In this document: positions 18,275 to 27,032 of the stretch, in pieces
Numbering within the stretch: the stretch's first letter is position 1
How the letters are laid out: each line of letters opens with the position of its first letter
Origin: Bacillota bacterium
GTDB taxonomy: Bacteria > Bacillota > Clostridia > Saccharofermentanales > Fastidiosipilaceae
NCBI GenBank assembly: GCA_030057555.1
Contig: JASGUU010000090.1
Location: forward strand, 1 to 40,515
Reading direction: 5' to 3'
DNA length: 40,515 bases
The notes under the pieces: generated by a model
What the model was told of the DNA's origin: nothing
Seen by the model: only the letters and a program-made list of their open reading frames with translations
The model's database searches: none
Translations under genes and position numbers: made by a program

Positions 18275-19168
18275 ATGAAATCATCGAAAAAGGAACGGAT
18301 AACGATTCTAGGTTTGCTGAATACAGTTCTGTTGTTGCTGTTTGTTTTCCTGTGTGTCTATCCTCTTTACTACATCTTCATCAATTCGATCTCGACTGCT
18401 ACCGAAGTTCAAAGAGGTGTGTTTTTGTTTCCGCGCAAGGTAACACTAATGTCCTATACAAATATCAAAAATATACAAGGGATATATTCCAGTATTTTCG
18501 TGTCAGTTGCACGAACTGTTATCGGATCACTGATAACATGTTTATTTACGAGCATACTGGCCTACCTGCTTACACAGCGTGAAATGCCGGCACGGAAAGC
18601 TCTATATAGATTTGTTATCGTGACAATGTATATTAATGCGGGATTCATTCCCTATTATTTGCTAATCAGCAATCTGGGGCTGAAGAACTCCTTTCTTGTA
18701 TACATTCTTCCCGGCTCAGTCTCTGCGTACTATCTGGTTTTGATAAAGACCTATATTGAGTCCATGCCTTTGGAATTGATGGAGTCAGCCGATATTGACG
18801 GAGCTGGTCCCATAAGAAAGTTTGTCTCGCTCGTTATTCCGTTAGGCAAGCCGATACTGGCATGCATTATAACTTTTGCTGCTGTCTGGCAATGGAACAG
18901 CTGGTCGGACAATCTGTTCTTTATTCAGGGGAGTAAGGGCAGGAATCTACATACGCTTCAGTTTCTGTTGTATCAAAACCTGCAATCAAACATGTCTGCT
19001 GCCATAAGGGGGACAGATTCAGCAGCTGCTGCGGCAGCGATCAAGATTACGCCGACCACATTGAGAATGGCGATGACATTTATCACCGTGCTGCCAATAC
19101 TGTGTGTCTATCCATTTATGCAGCGGTATTTCACATCGGGAATCATGCTTGGTGCTGTAAAAGGCTAA
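18275..19168 (+). CDS. Carbohydrate ABC transporter permease (LplC/YtcP type), importer 1
   Basis: This 297-residue second permease has six membrane spans, beginning LLNTVLLLLFVFLCVYPLYYIFINSIS. The EAA loop is MESADIDGAGPIRKFVSLVIPLGKPIL and the C-terminal end is YPFMQRYFTSGIMLGAVKG, typical of YtcP/LplC. It pairs with the upstream permease to form the channel of an oligosaccharide importer. The frame opens at GTG 18272, but ATG 18275 follows TGAGGTG. It lies eight bases after the first permease gene, so translation is probably coupled. Confidence 0.93.
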   Translation: MKSSKKERITILGLLNTVLLLLFVFLCVYPLYYIFINSISTATEVQRGVFLFPRKVTLMSYTNIKNIQGIYSSIFVSVARTVIGSLITCLFTSILAYLLTQREMPARKALYRFVIVTMYINAGFIPYYLLISNLGLKNSFLVYILPGSVSAYYLVLIKTYIESMPLELMESADIDGAGPIRKFVSLVIPLGKPILACIITFAAVWQWNSWSDNLFFIQGSKGRNLHTLQFLLYQNLQSNMSAAIRGTDSAAAAAAIKITPTTLRMAMTFITVLPILCVYPFMQRYFTSGIMLGAVKG

Positions 19169-19202
19169 GCGTGTTCACGAATAAAAGAATGGAGGAAGAA
19201 GC

Positions 19203-21056
19203 ATGAAGCGATTAAAAGGATTAGCCCTTCTTCTTGCCGTTACAATCCTGGTTGTTGCGGCTGGATGTGGAAAGGGCAGCACAGGAACGTCAGGAGCTGA
19301 GACTGCTGCGCCGGAGACAGAAGCTGCTGCAAAGACGACAGAGCCTGCTTCCACCGAAAAGGAGGATGTTGGCACAACCGAACAAGATGAAAGCGAGGCT
19401 TCCGAAGCTGCGCCAGCAGTCGAATTTGAAGAAAACGTTCCACTTTACGTTACCGCCTTTGTTGGCAGGAATGAACCTGATGGAATCCGCACGGATCCAG
19501 TATCAAAGTACATCGAAGAAGCCCTGAACATCCAGTTGGAGCTGACTGGCGTTATCGAGTCTGATTACCCAACTCAGTTGTCTGGCATGATCGCGTCCGA
19601 CGAGTTGCCCGATGTATTCCTGTTTTCCGATGTGGTGAAGCAGTTCCCCATGCTCATGGCATCGAATCGACTTCTGGCTCTGGACGATTATCTGGAGCCA
19701 TATGCTCAGGAGACTCTGGATGATCCCAAAGGCGCTTTGATGATAGAAGCCTATCGTTCTCCTGCGACAAGCCCTGATGGCAGACTCTACCTCTGGGGCT
19801 TGTGCAAAGGGTCATGGGATGATGGTACATTGCCGACCTGTGGACACTACATTCGTTGGGATCTCTATAAGGAAGCCGGCTATCCGAAGCTGGAAACCTA
19901 TGATGAAGATTTGCTGGATGTCATTGAGGCCATGGTCGAAAAGGAGCCGGAGACGGAAGACGGTCAGAAAGTCTATGGTGTCGGTGCCTGGTTCGGCAAT
20001 GGTCAGGATTGGGGAGAGTGGGTATTCACCTACGGGCTGGCTCCTCAGCAGGGCGTGAATCTGGTCAATTCTGCAGCCAGAACGGTTGCTGTCTCAACCA
20101 AGGATTCGACACCTCTCGAGAGTAACCAGCTGAAAGATCCCGAAGGGTATTTCTGGCGGGCAGTACGCTTCTACAATCGGGCCAACCAGCGTGGCCTGCT
20201 CGATCCCGACTCGTTTACGCAGGCATCCGATGTGTATGAGGCTCGACTTTACGCAGGGCGATATGTGTTTAATGTTCCGGGCTGGATGGCATCGGGAGCA
20301 AACAACGAATATAACAAGACCGATGGCAATACAAAGGCTTTTGTTTCACTGCCTGCGATTGGCTCTGATGCGGAAGATCGATTTGGCAACATGTATAAAG
20401 GCGAACGGGCATATGGTGTAAACGCCTCAACAGAGTATCCTGAACGCTGTGTCGCCCTGCTGAATTTTGTGTCGTCCTATGAATTTTCCAGAATCGCCTG
20501 GAATGGCCCCGAAGGCATCAACTGGGACATGGTAGATGGTGTACCGGTTCCGAGGGATGAGTTCCTGACCGCTGAGCGCGATGACGAGTTCACGACACGT
20601 ACAGGGGCCAGTGTTTACCATCATTTCATGGGCTACGGAAATGGGACTGTCGATCCTGTGACCGGTGTCCCTGTAGACCTGTTCCAGTTCTCAGCAAAAG
20701 CACTGGAGCGCCGCATGAACGATACAATCCGCGACTTCATCAACCATTATGGGCAGGAGACACTGGTCGATGTCTATAAGGCTGAAACTGAAACAACTAC
20801 AGCAATGAACTTTCTGCAGTTCGGTGAAGCGCCTGCAGATATTCAGACGAACATTAACAATCTAAACGCCTTCATGGGTAAGAACATCTTCAAAGTTGTT
20901 GCGGCTGAAGATGATGAAGAATTCATCGCCTTGCGTGATGACATGATTCAGCAGATGGCAGAGTTTGATGTTGATGGCATATTTGATCACTTCTATACCG
21001 AGGCTCTTGAGCAGACGGCTGAAGTTGAGAAGCTTGCAGCTCTGGCTGGTCAATAA
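19203..21056 (+). CDS. Extracellular solute-binding lipoprotein, importer 1
   Basis: This 617-residue protein has a lipoprotein signal peptide (MKRLKGLALLLAVTILVVAAGC) with Cys22 as the lipidated residue. A Thr/Glu/Ala-rich linker of about 55 residues tethers it to the membrane. The rest is a type-1 solute-binding domain of the LplA/YtcQ kind, with features such as SKYIEEALNIQLEL, SGMIASDELPDVFL and YLWGLCKGSWD. At over 600 residues it is larger than classical MalE-type proteins, which suggests an oligosaccharide ligand. The start has AATGGAGGAAG. It is the last importer gene and is followed by a perfect 14-bp hairpin that could keep its transcript abundant relative to downstream genes. Confidence 0.93.
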   Translation: MKRLKGLALLLAVTILVVAAGCGKGSTGTSGAETAAPETEAAAKTTEPASTEKEDVGTTEQDESEASEAAPAVEFEENVPLYVTAFVGRNEPDGIRTDPVSKYIEEALNIQLELTGVIESDYPTQLSGMIASDELPDVFLFSDVVKQFPMLMASNRLLALDDYLEPYAQETLDDPKGALMIEAYRSPATSPDGRLYLWGLCKGSWDDGTLPTCGHYIRWDLYKEAGYPKLETYDEDLLDVIEAMVEKEPETEDGQKVYGVGAWFGNGQDWGEWVFTYGLAPQQGVNLVNSAARTVAVSTKDSTPLESNQLKDPEGYFWRAVRFYNRANQRGLLDPDSFTQASDVYEARLYAGRYVFNVPGWMASGANNEYNKTDGNTKAFVSLPAIGSDAEDRFGNMYKGERAYGVNASTEYPERCVALLNFVSSYEFSRIAWNGPEGINWDMVDGVPVPRDEFLTAERDDEFTTRTGASVYHHFMGYGNGTVDPVTGVPVDLFQFSAKALERRMNDTIRDFINHYGQETLVDVYKAETETTTAMNFLQFGEAPADIQTNINNLNAFMGKNIFKVVAAEDDEEFIALRDDMIQQMAEFDVDGIFDHFYTEALEQTAEVEKLAALAGQ

Positions 21057-21088
21057 TCCCCTACACTGACCTCTTAGCCGCTTATCAG

Positions 21089-21120
21089 GTGGACAGCTGA
21101 TCGTTCGATCAGCTGTCCAC
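21089..21120 (+). repeat. Perfect 14-bp stem-loop between binding protein and GH43
   Basis: GTGGACAGCTGATC (21089-21102) and GATCAGCTGTCCAC (21107-21120) are exact inverted repeats with the 4-base loop GTTC. It lies 32 bp after the binding-protein stop and 20 bp before the GH43 start. No T-run follows, so it may act as an mRNA-stabilising or attenuating structure rather than a full terminator. Confidence 0.75.
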
Positions 21121-21140
21121 GGCTTGTTCAGGAGGAGCAG

Positions 21141-22181
21141 GTGAAATTGATGTTTCCATTACATGTTCGCGATCTGCGCATAAGTGATCCCTACATACTT
21201 GCCGATCATGAAAGTGGTTATTACTACACATACGCACGAACGATTAATCCGCATATGTTTCCTGGCCAAAAAATGGATGAGGGTTGCTTCCACGCAATAA
21301 AAAGTCAGGATCTCATTAATTGGAGCGAACCGTTCCTCGTTTTTCAACAGGGCTCTTTTTGGGCTGATCTTGACTACTGGGCTCCCGAATGTCACCAGTG
21401 GAGAGGGAAATACTACCTTATATCCTCTTTCCGCAGGAAAGGGAGTTACCGCCGCTGCCAGTGTCTGGTTGCTGACAGCCCGGAAGGACCGTTCCGCCCG
21501 GTTGAAGAGGAACCGGTTACTCCAAACGGATGGCACTGTCTGGACGGGACCCTGTACGAAGATCTGAACGGGCGGCCGTGGATGGTCTTCTGCCATGAGT
21601 GGCTGCAGGTGTTTGATGGGCAGATGGCAGCGATCCCGCTGTCGGAGGATCTAGGTTCTTCGGTCGGTGAGCCACATATTTTGTTTTACGCATCAGAAGC
21701 ACCCTGGGGGAATGCACTTGTGGGTACACAGGGAGGCGGAGGCTTCGTTACTGACGGTCCATTTCTGTATCGTATGAAGACGGGAACGCTGGTGATGCTT
21801 TGGTCGAATTTTACAAAGTATGGCTATGCTACCGGATATGCGAGAAGTCTAAGCGGAGACATTCTAGGACCATGGATTCAGGAGCCGGAGCCGCTTTATG
21901 CCCATGATGGTGCTCACTCCATGTTGTTTCGTCATTTTGGTGGCGACCTTATGATGTCACTTCATTGTCCCAACATTCATCCTGAGAAACGCATGCTGCT
22001 GTTTGAAATGGATGAAGATGGGGATCACCTTAGAATCAGAAATGAGGTAACGGGAAACTGGTACACGACCATAAGGGGAACAGCTCAAGACTATCGATAT
22101 AGGGATGAGTGCATCGAAGCGCCATGCTTTCGGGTCAGTCCGTGTCATTCTCGCTTTGTCCCCTCGGACGAAGCAGAGTAG
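21141..22181 (+). CDS. GH43-like glycosidase (arabinofuranosidase/xylosidase type)
   Basis: This 346-residue five-bladed beta-propeller enzyme has family features in order: Asp16 in RISDPYIL (general base), DYWAPECH at 78-85, LDGTLYED with Asp135 (pKa modulator), WMVFCHEWLQ, and Asp205 in FVTDGPFLYR where GH43 enzymes carry the general acid, which is usually Glu. DGP instead of EGP is common in one GH43 branch as I recall it. There is no signal peptide, so it is cytoplasmic. It probably removes arabinose or xylose from imported oligosaccharides. GTG 21141 is chosen because AGGAGG sits five bases before it; ATG 21150 would be 14 bases away. It is downstream of importer 1 and upstream of the GH-A-like gene. 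Confidence 0.88.
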   Translation: MKLMFPLHVRDLRISDPYILADHESGYYYTYARTINPHMFPGQKMDEGCFHAIKSQDLINWSEPFLVFQQGSFWADLDYWAPECHQWRGKYYLISSFRRKGSYRRCQCLVADSPEGPFRPVEEEPVTPNGWHCLDGTLYEDLNGRPWMVFCHEWLQVFDGQMAAIPLSEDLGSSVGEPHILFYASEAPWGNALVGTQGGGGFVTDGPFLYRMKTGTLVMLWSNFTKYGYATGYARSLSGDILGPWIQEPEPLYAHDGAHSMLFRHFGGDLMMSLHCPNIHPEKRMLLFEMDEDGDHLRIRNEVTGNWYTTIRGTAQDYRYRDECIEAPCFRVSPCHSRFVPSDEAE

Positions 22182-22202
22182 AGGGAGTTGGAAGGGATTA
22201 AA

Positions 22203-23234
22203 ATGAACAAAATCCATGGGATAGTATATGCGTACGATACGGAAGATGAATTCGAGCAGGTAAAGGATGCAGGGCTTTTCTGGATCCGGATTAACATCGG
22301 ATTTCCATGGAAAGACCGTATGCATGGCGAGTTGAGTGAAAAGTACCTGGACGGGCGCGAGCGGATTCGAGCTGCACACGCGGCCGGCATGAAAGTTATG
22401 CCGGCTACACCGCCTCTGGGTGGCTGGGTTTACGTACCCGAGAAAGGCGAAACTGCCTGGGTTGATGAATTTCCAGCCTTTGTCGGTGAGAAGGGTACCG
22501 AAGCATATTATGAAAATGTCCGTGAAGCCATGGAATTCGTGGCAAATGATCTGAAACCTTTCGCAGCAGATCTCTGGCAGTGCATGAACGAGATTGATAT
22601 TCCTACTTTTTCAAACGATTATCCTCTGGACGTGATATGTAATACAGCTCGAGCGAGCGCAGAAGGCATTTTGAGAGCCAGTCCCCAAGCCTTGTGCGGA
22701 ATTAATCTGTCCTCCTATCGTCCGGACGCTGTCGTATACGCAGATTTAGTGCACCGGAAGCCGTCACCCATGCGTTACATCGGTATTGATCAGTACTTTG
22801 GCTCCTGGCAGACGGGAGACATTCATTCATGGCCTCCGGTTATTGATGCGCTGTTTGAGCGGTATGAGGTTCCTGTTTTGATCAACGAATGGGGATATTC
22901 ATCATCTGGAAGAGTGATCACAGAAGAGGACAAAAAGCCAGAACACCTCAAGCCGGAAGGGTGGCCGGATGTCTGTCACAACCTGGCCTGGTTTCACGAA
23001 GTCGACGGGGGACACACGGAGGAGACACAGGCACAATATATACGGGATGGTCTTACGATCTTCATGCAGCATCCACATGTGCTTGGTCAGTTCATTTTCT
23101 GCTGGAAGGATGCCAAGCACTGCTATCACTGTGGGCAGGAGAAATGTCCAGCAGAATGTTTTTGGGGAATTACGCGAAATGATCGCTCTTTCAAGCCTGC
23201 ATATCATGTTGTGAAAGAGCTGCTAACCCAGTGA
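22203..23234 (+). CDS. Unclassified clan GH-A-like glycosidase with Cys cluster
   Basis: This 343-residue TIM-barrel-like protein has paired carboxylates placed as in clan GH-A: Glu130 in WQCMNEID (acid/base after Asn129) and Glu229 in VLINEWGYSS (nucleophile on strand 7). WRIN-like FWIRINIGFPW and GIDQYFGSWQ fit strands 1-2 and 6. It does not clearly match one GH family; GH5, GH39 and GH53 are the nearest types in my memory. A C-x2-C-x4-C-x3-C cluster (Cys307, 310, 315, 319) with His306 and His309 lies near the C-terminus and may bind a metal. There is no signal peptide. The frame extends to TTG 22188, but ATG 22203 follows GGAAGGG. It is co-oriented with GH43, 21 bp downstream. Confidence 0.75.
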   Translation: MNKIHGIVYAYDTEDEFEQVKDAGLFWIRINIGFPWKDRMHGELSEKYLDGRERIRAAHAAGMKVMPATPPLGGWVYVPEKGETAWVDEFPAFVGEKGTEAYYENVREAMEFVANDLKPFAADLWQCMNEIDIPTFSNDYPLDVICNTARASAEGILRASPQALCGINLSSYRPDAVVYADLVHRKPSPMRYIGIDQYFGSWQTGDIHSWPPVIDALFERYEVPVLINEWGYSSSGRVITEEDKKPEHLKPEGWPDVCHNLAWFHEVDGGHTEETQAQYIRDGLTIFMQHPHVLGQFIFCWKDAKHCYHCGQEKCPAECFWGITRNDRSFKPAYHVVKELLTQ

Positions 23235-23671
23235 ATGAATAAGGATTGTACCGTCTGCCTGGGGAAAGCAGAAATGGGGAAGCAGGTACTTTCTCGCAAC
23301 TGTCATCAAGTGGATCTATGTATCGATGCGCCGCTGCGTTCGATCAGACGAATGTCAGCTGCAATCGGCACCGATCTGTTCATCTACTTCTGCAGACTGT
23401 TCCACATCAACACCTTCGAATTCCCTGCATCTCTAATGTTCGAGGTCGAAATGCCAATGACTGGTTTGCCACTGGCGAACGCTGGTATCTGGCCTTGCGG
23501 TGCTTCGCTTATCGGAGGAAATGCAATACACATGTACGACAGTGAACGGTTGCTGCCGAATCCCTGTGGCAACTGTATCTGCTGCTGGTTGAGTCCGGCC
23601 GTGTCGTGTCATGACGGGCGTCGCCGGCGGACATACCAGTGGACATAGATATTGATAAGGAGAACACGACC
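23235..23671 (+). other. Unassigned stretch; possible Cys-rich ORF or decayed gene
   Basis: An ATG at 23235 touches the GH-A-like stop and opens a 137-residue frame to 23648. The product is cysteine-rich, resembles no family and lacks its own ribosome binding site. Overlapping frames look equally protein-like (for example GERWYLALRCFAYRRK in the +2 frame from 23246), which suggests a frameshifted relic. It sits exactly where base composition switches from AT-leaning to GC-rich before the cupin gene. No terminator or promoter is evident except the ribosome binding site of the cupin at the end. Confidence 0.3.
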
Positions 23672-24001
23672 ATGAATTATGTCTATCGCTTCCAGCCGGA
23701 ACAGGCTGCCCGGGCACACGAGGGTACGATTCTCGCGGCGCCGGTGATTGAGGGGGAGATGCGTGAGCCCTTCGACCATGCCTGGGGCTACCTCGCCGGA
23801 CCGGGCGAGATGGAGCGCCATGCCCACCCGACCTATGAGGTCTATCTCGTGGTGGCGGGCTCGGGTTTCGTCGAGGTGGATGGTGTGCGCCAGGCCGTCA
23901 CCGTCGGCGATGTGATCAACATCCCGCCGAATGCCCAGCATACGATGATCAACGAGCGGGACGAGCCCTTCCAGTGGGCGGCGTTCTGGTGGTCGGCCTG
24001 A
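23672..24001 (+). CDS. Cupin-domain protein
   Basis: This 109-residue single-domain cupin has motif 1 as MERHAHPTYEVYLVVAGSG, with two His and a Glu (HxH...E) that usually bind a metal. Motif 2 is GDVINIPPNAQHTMINE with the last His. Small cupins act as sugar-phosphate isomerases, sugar-binding regulators or enzymes; nothing here decides between them. ATG 23672 follows AAGGAGA; the frame opens further upstream but without a ribosome binding site. It has high GC at third codon positions, unlike the preceding importer genes. It ends before a bidirectional hairpin and is convergent with the alcohol dehydrogenase. Confidence 0.85.
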   Translation: MNYVYRFQPEQAARAHEGTILAAPVIEGEMREPFDHAWGYLAGPGEMERHAHPTYEVYLVVAGSGFVEVDGVRQAVTVGDVINIPPNAQHTMINERDEPFQWAAFWWSA

Positions 24002-24084
24002 GCTGTGCAATGGCTGCGGGTCTGTCCTGTTGATGTTGACCGACAGGAGAAAGCTGGCCCGTTGCAGCAAGAACGGATGGAGAA

Positions 24085-24110
24085 GAAGGGTGGCCGGCCG
24101 ACCACCCTTC
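24085..24110. terminator. Bidirectional terminator-like hairpin
   Basis: GAAGGGTGG (24085-24093) and CCACCCTTC (24102-24110) pair perfectly around an 8-base loop. It lies between the convergent cupin (ends 24001) and alcohol dehydrogenase (ends 24141). On the minus strand the stem is followed by TTCTCC, a weak U-tract. Confidence 0.6.
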
Positions 24111-24140
24111 CTCGCTGAAGAGACATACAGAATAAGAAAC

Positions 24141-25166
24141 CTACAGATCGATGACGACCTTTCCGGTTCTGCCGCTGTCGAACAGCCGCACCGCATCTAT
24201 GATCTGATCAAAGCCGAAGCGATGGGTAACCATGGCCTCAAGGTCAATATTCTGCTTGCGGATCAGGTCAATGATGTCGTAGTGATACTGCCTGGGCATG
24301 ATGGAAGAGCCCATCAGTGTCAGTTCCTTGCCAATCATGGTGTACAGGCTGGGAGCCTGATCCGTCTTCAGGGACATGGGGCCGTTGAAACCAACCATGC
24401 AGATTCTGCCGTGCACAGCAGCCGCTTCCAGTGCCTGTTTCTGGGCGACCATGGAGCCGGAAGATTCATAGATGCAATCGGGACCTGCACCGCCGGTCAG
24501 CTCTTTCAAGGCCTTTACCGTATTCGCTTCCCTGAAGTCGACCACTTCATCGCAGCCCATTTTGAGACCGAGGTCCAGACGTTCTGCGATGCCATCAATG
24601 CCAATCACACGGGCGCCGAAAGCTTTTGCAAAGGCGACGCCCGCCAGACCTACGGGGCCCAGACCGAACACTGCCACGACACTCTGCCCGTTGGGGTTGA
24701 GCTTGCGCATGGCGGAATAGGAGGTCCCGGCGAAGCAGCCGATAAAGGCGCCGACCGCATACGAAATATCATCGGGAAGAGGCAGACAGTTTGCCTCCCT
24801 GACCAGACATTTTTCGGCATCGGTGCCATGCTCGATGCCGGCCAGTGCACGACGATCTGTGGTACAGAACTGCACATAGCCGGACATGCAGTTCCTGCAT
24901 TTGCCGCAGCCGATGATGTGGTACAGGGCAACGCGGTCTCCGATCTTGACGGTGGTAATGCCGTCGCCAACGGCGGAAACAATGCCGGCACCCTCATGCC
25001 CCATGATCAGATCGCGGTTCAGATTGGGGTTGTGCAGGTTGTGCAGGTCGGAGCCGCAGAGGCTTGTACATTTGATGTCCACGACAACCTCGCCGGGTCC
25101 GGGCGTCGGATCGGGGAAATCGCGAATCTCCATTTCGCCAACGCCGGTGAATACCAGTCCTCTCAT
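24141..25166 (-). CDS. Zinc-dependent medium-chain alcohol/polyol dehydrogenase
   Basis: This 341-residue protein of the sorbitol/threonine dehydrogenase type has catalytic zinc residues Cys37 (LCGSDLH) and His57-Glu58 (GHEGAG), with Cys144 in FIGCFAGTSY further along. The structural zinc lobe has four cysteines (87, 90, 93 and 101; CGKCRNC...C). The NAD(P) Rossmann motif is FGLGPVGLAGVAFAKA (167-182). It oxidises or reduces a secondary alcohol of a sugar, polyol or sugar acid. It is the last gene of the minus-strand importer array, 61 bp after a binding-protein gene, which ties it to the imported compound. TTG 25181 is in frame, but ATG 25166 follows AAAGGA and is preferred. Confidence 0.9.
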   Translation of the reverse strand: MRGLVFTGVGEMEIRDFPDPTPGPGEVVVDIKCTSLCGSDLHNLHNPNLNRDLIMGHEGAGIVSAVGDGITTVKIGDRVALYHIIGCGKCRNCMSGYVQFCTTDRRALAGIEHGTDAEKCLVREANCLPLPDDISYAVGAFIGCFAGTSYSAMRKLNPNGQSVVAVFGLGPVGLAGVAFAKAFGARVIGIDGIAERLDLGLKMGCDEVVDFREANTVKALKELTGGAGPDCIYESSGSMVAQKQALEAAAVHGRICMVGFNGPMSLKTDQAPSLYTMIGKELTLMGSSIMPRQYHYDIIDLIRKQNIDLEAMVTHRFGFDQIIDAVRLFDSGRTGKVVIDL

Positions 25167-25227
25167 TTTGCATCCTTTCAATTTCAGCGATTCAGCGAGA
25201 TGCAGCTGAACGATAACTGGATAAACG

Positions 25228-26943
25228 TTAATCCTCGCCGCTCATGTGAGCGATAAGATCCTCATAGCTGGAAGGGATGAAGTCCAGATTGTTTAGATCA
25301 TCCAGAACCAGCTGGACTTTTGGCATCATGGATTCTGTCCATGCTTTCCAGTCAGCTTCGATAGAGTCCTGTGTAGAGTTGATGAGCAGCTCAATGGCTT
25401 TTGCCTTCACCTCAGAGACGAACATACCCAGGGTATCCTTGTTGGGTGTGCTGGCATACAGCATGTTGTAGTCGACTTTGCCGATGTGCGCGTTCTCCCA
25501 GTCCCAAACCCAGGACTTGTTGCCATCAATTCGATCAGCCTCGGGAATTGAGACATTCAACAAAGCGTATTCTGCGTCGTTCAGCACTGGTCTTCCATAA
25601 AAACCGCGAGCACCAGGATAGGGATCAATGTATACCCCATTGGCGTTCTTTTCCCAGAGCAATTCGACACTGCCATCGGCATTCAGGGTATAGTCAGTGC
25701 CCTCCAGTCCATACATGCGGAAACGCATACCCTCATCGGTTAGCAGCCAGTTCCACATATCAAGGATGCGTTCTCTCTGTGCGTCGCTTGTTTTGGCACT
25801 GATGGAGTTCGCACTCCAGTAGCAGGGCGACTGTTTCTGCCAGAAGAACTTGTCATCCAGAGGTGAAGAAACTTTTGCAATTTGATACATGTCCTCACGG
25901 TTGAGATCCGGGAAGCCTTCCGCCATCCTGTCGCGACCGCTTCTCAGATTGGCAATAGTCGCATGCTGGCACATGGCTGTCATCTGGCCGGCATAATAAA
26001 GATCCTGATACATGGTGGAGTTCGTGTCGACCACATTATCGGGCCAGATAATACCGTCGTCATAGAGCTGCTTTGCAATCTTAAGGCCGGTCATGTATTC
26101 GTCAGTAGTGGGATACCAGACATACTGACCATCAATAACAATAAAGAAGGGTTCTTCAAATCCCCATTCATACGTATTGGTCTGATAGATGCCCAGCATA
26201 TCGGGGAAATACCACTGGGGAGCAGAAATGCCGAATGTTTTGCCGGCCCCATTTTCTCCCGGATCCTGCTCTATACAGGCCTTGATCAGGTCCATGAATT
26301 CGTTCCACGTGTAGACATCATCCGGTTTCCGCATGCCCAGTTTTTCTGCCCAGTCAGCTCGATAGACTATGTTCATGCAGACAGTGAAGTCCTGAGATGA
26401 CATATCACGCATACATGCCAGTGCATAGCAGTCTCCGTTTCGGGTAAACAGCTCATCACCAATCATCGAATCGAACAGATTGGCTATTTCCGGCCACGCC
26501 TTCAGATCTGAAGGCACAGGTGCAAACAGGCCGCTGTCGACCCATCCACACCATTCGGAGAAGATGTTCTCATTGAGATCCATCCAAAGCAGATCTGGCA
26601 GATCACCTGATGAAGCCCAAATTCTGGCTTTCTCATGTCGTTCACCAAATTGCATGGGGATGTACTGCATTTCCACATTGAACTTCTCGGAGAAGTAGGT
26701 ATAGAGGGCGTTGTCGACCTGCTTCTCAGCATCGGTGATGTTATGCGAGATGGTTACCTTCTCCTCATAGGCTGCTTCAGCAGGAGCTGTTGCCTCGGTT
26801 GAGACTTTACTTTCCTGAGGAGGTGTTTCGGGTTGGCGGTCCGATGCTGAAGGCTCTGTTGCAGAGGTTGTACATCCAACAAGAACAAATACCGTGGCCA
26901 TAACAAGGATAAGTGTTCTCAAAACGATTTGTTTCTTTTTCAT
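25228..26943 (-). CDS. Extracellular solute-binding lipoprotein, importer 2
   Basis: This 571-residue lipoprotein has signal peptide MKKKQIVLRTLILVMATVFV followed by the lipobox LVGC (Cys24), then a Ser/Thr/Pro/Glu linker and a type-1 solute-binding domain (VDNALYTYFSEKFNVEMQYI, DLPDLLWMDLNENIF, WNEFMDLIKACIEQDPG). It should be membrane-anchored and deliver sugar to the two permeases encoded just upstream. The frame opens much earlier (27099), but AAAGAGGACTGCA places the ribosome binding site for ATG 26943. It differs from the other two binding proteins in sequence, so the ligands are probably different. It sits between the permease pair and the dehydrogenase. Confidence 0.92.
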   Translation of the reverse strand: MKKKQIVLRTLILVMATVFVLVGCTTSATEPSASDRQPETPPQESKVSTEATAPAEAAYEEKVTISHNITDAEKQVDNALYTYFSEKFNVEMQYIPMQFGERHEKARIWASSGDLPDLLWMDLNENIFSEWCGWVDSGLFAPVPSDLKAWPEIANLFDSMIGDELFTRNGDCYALACMRDMSSQDFTVCMNIVYRADWAEKLGMRKPDDVYTWNEFMDLIKACIEQDPGENGAGKTFGISAPQWYFPDMLGIYQTNTYEWGFEEPFFIVIDGQYVWYPTTDEYMTGLKIAKQLYDDGIIWPDNVVDTNSTMYQDLYYAGQMTAMCQHATIANLRSGRDRMAEGFPDLNREDMYQIAKVSSPLDDKFFWQKQSPCYWSANSISAKTSDAQRERILDMWNWLLTDEGMRFRMYGLEGTDYTLNADGSVELLWEKNANGVYIDPYPGARGFYGRPVLNDAEYALLNVSIPEADRIDGNKSWVWDWENAHIGKVDYNMLYASTPNKDTLGMFVSEVKAKAIELLINSTQDSIEADWKAWTESMMPKVQLVLDDLNNLDFIPSSYEDLIAHMSGED

Positions 26944-27032
26944 TGCAGTCCTCTTTCTCATAACTAATGTTGATTCATGTCTCGCTCTCCTACACCGAAT
27001 AGCAAACCTCCTTTCTTGAAGAATGAGTATTT

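Noticed and set aside
24030-25256. 408-codon plus-strand frame opposite the alcohol dehydrogenase
   Set aside because: The minus strand encodes a complete zinc dehydrogenase with all ligands; the plus frame has no family features.
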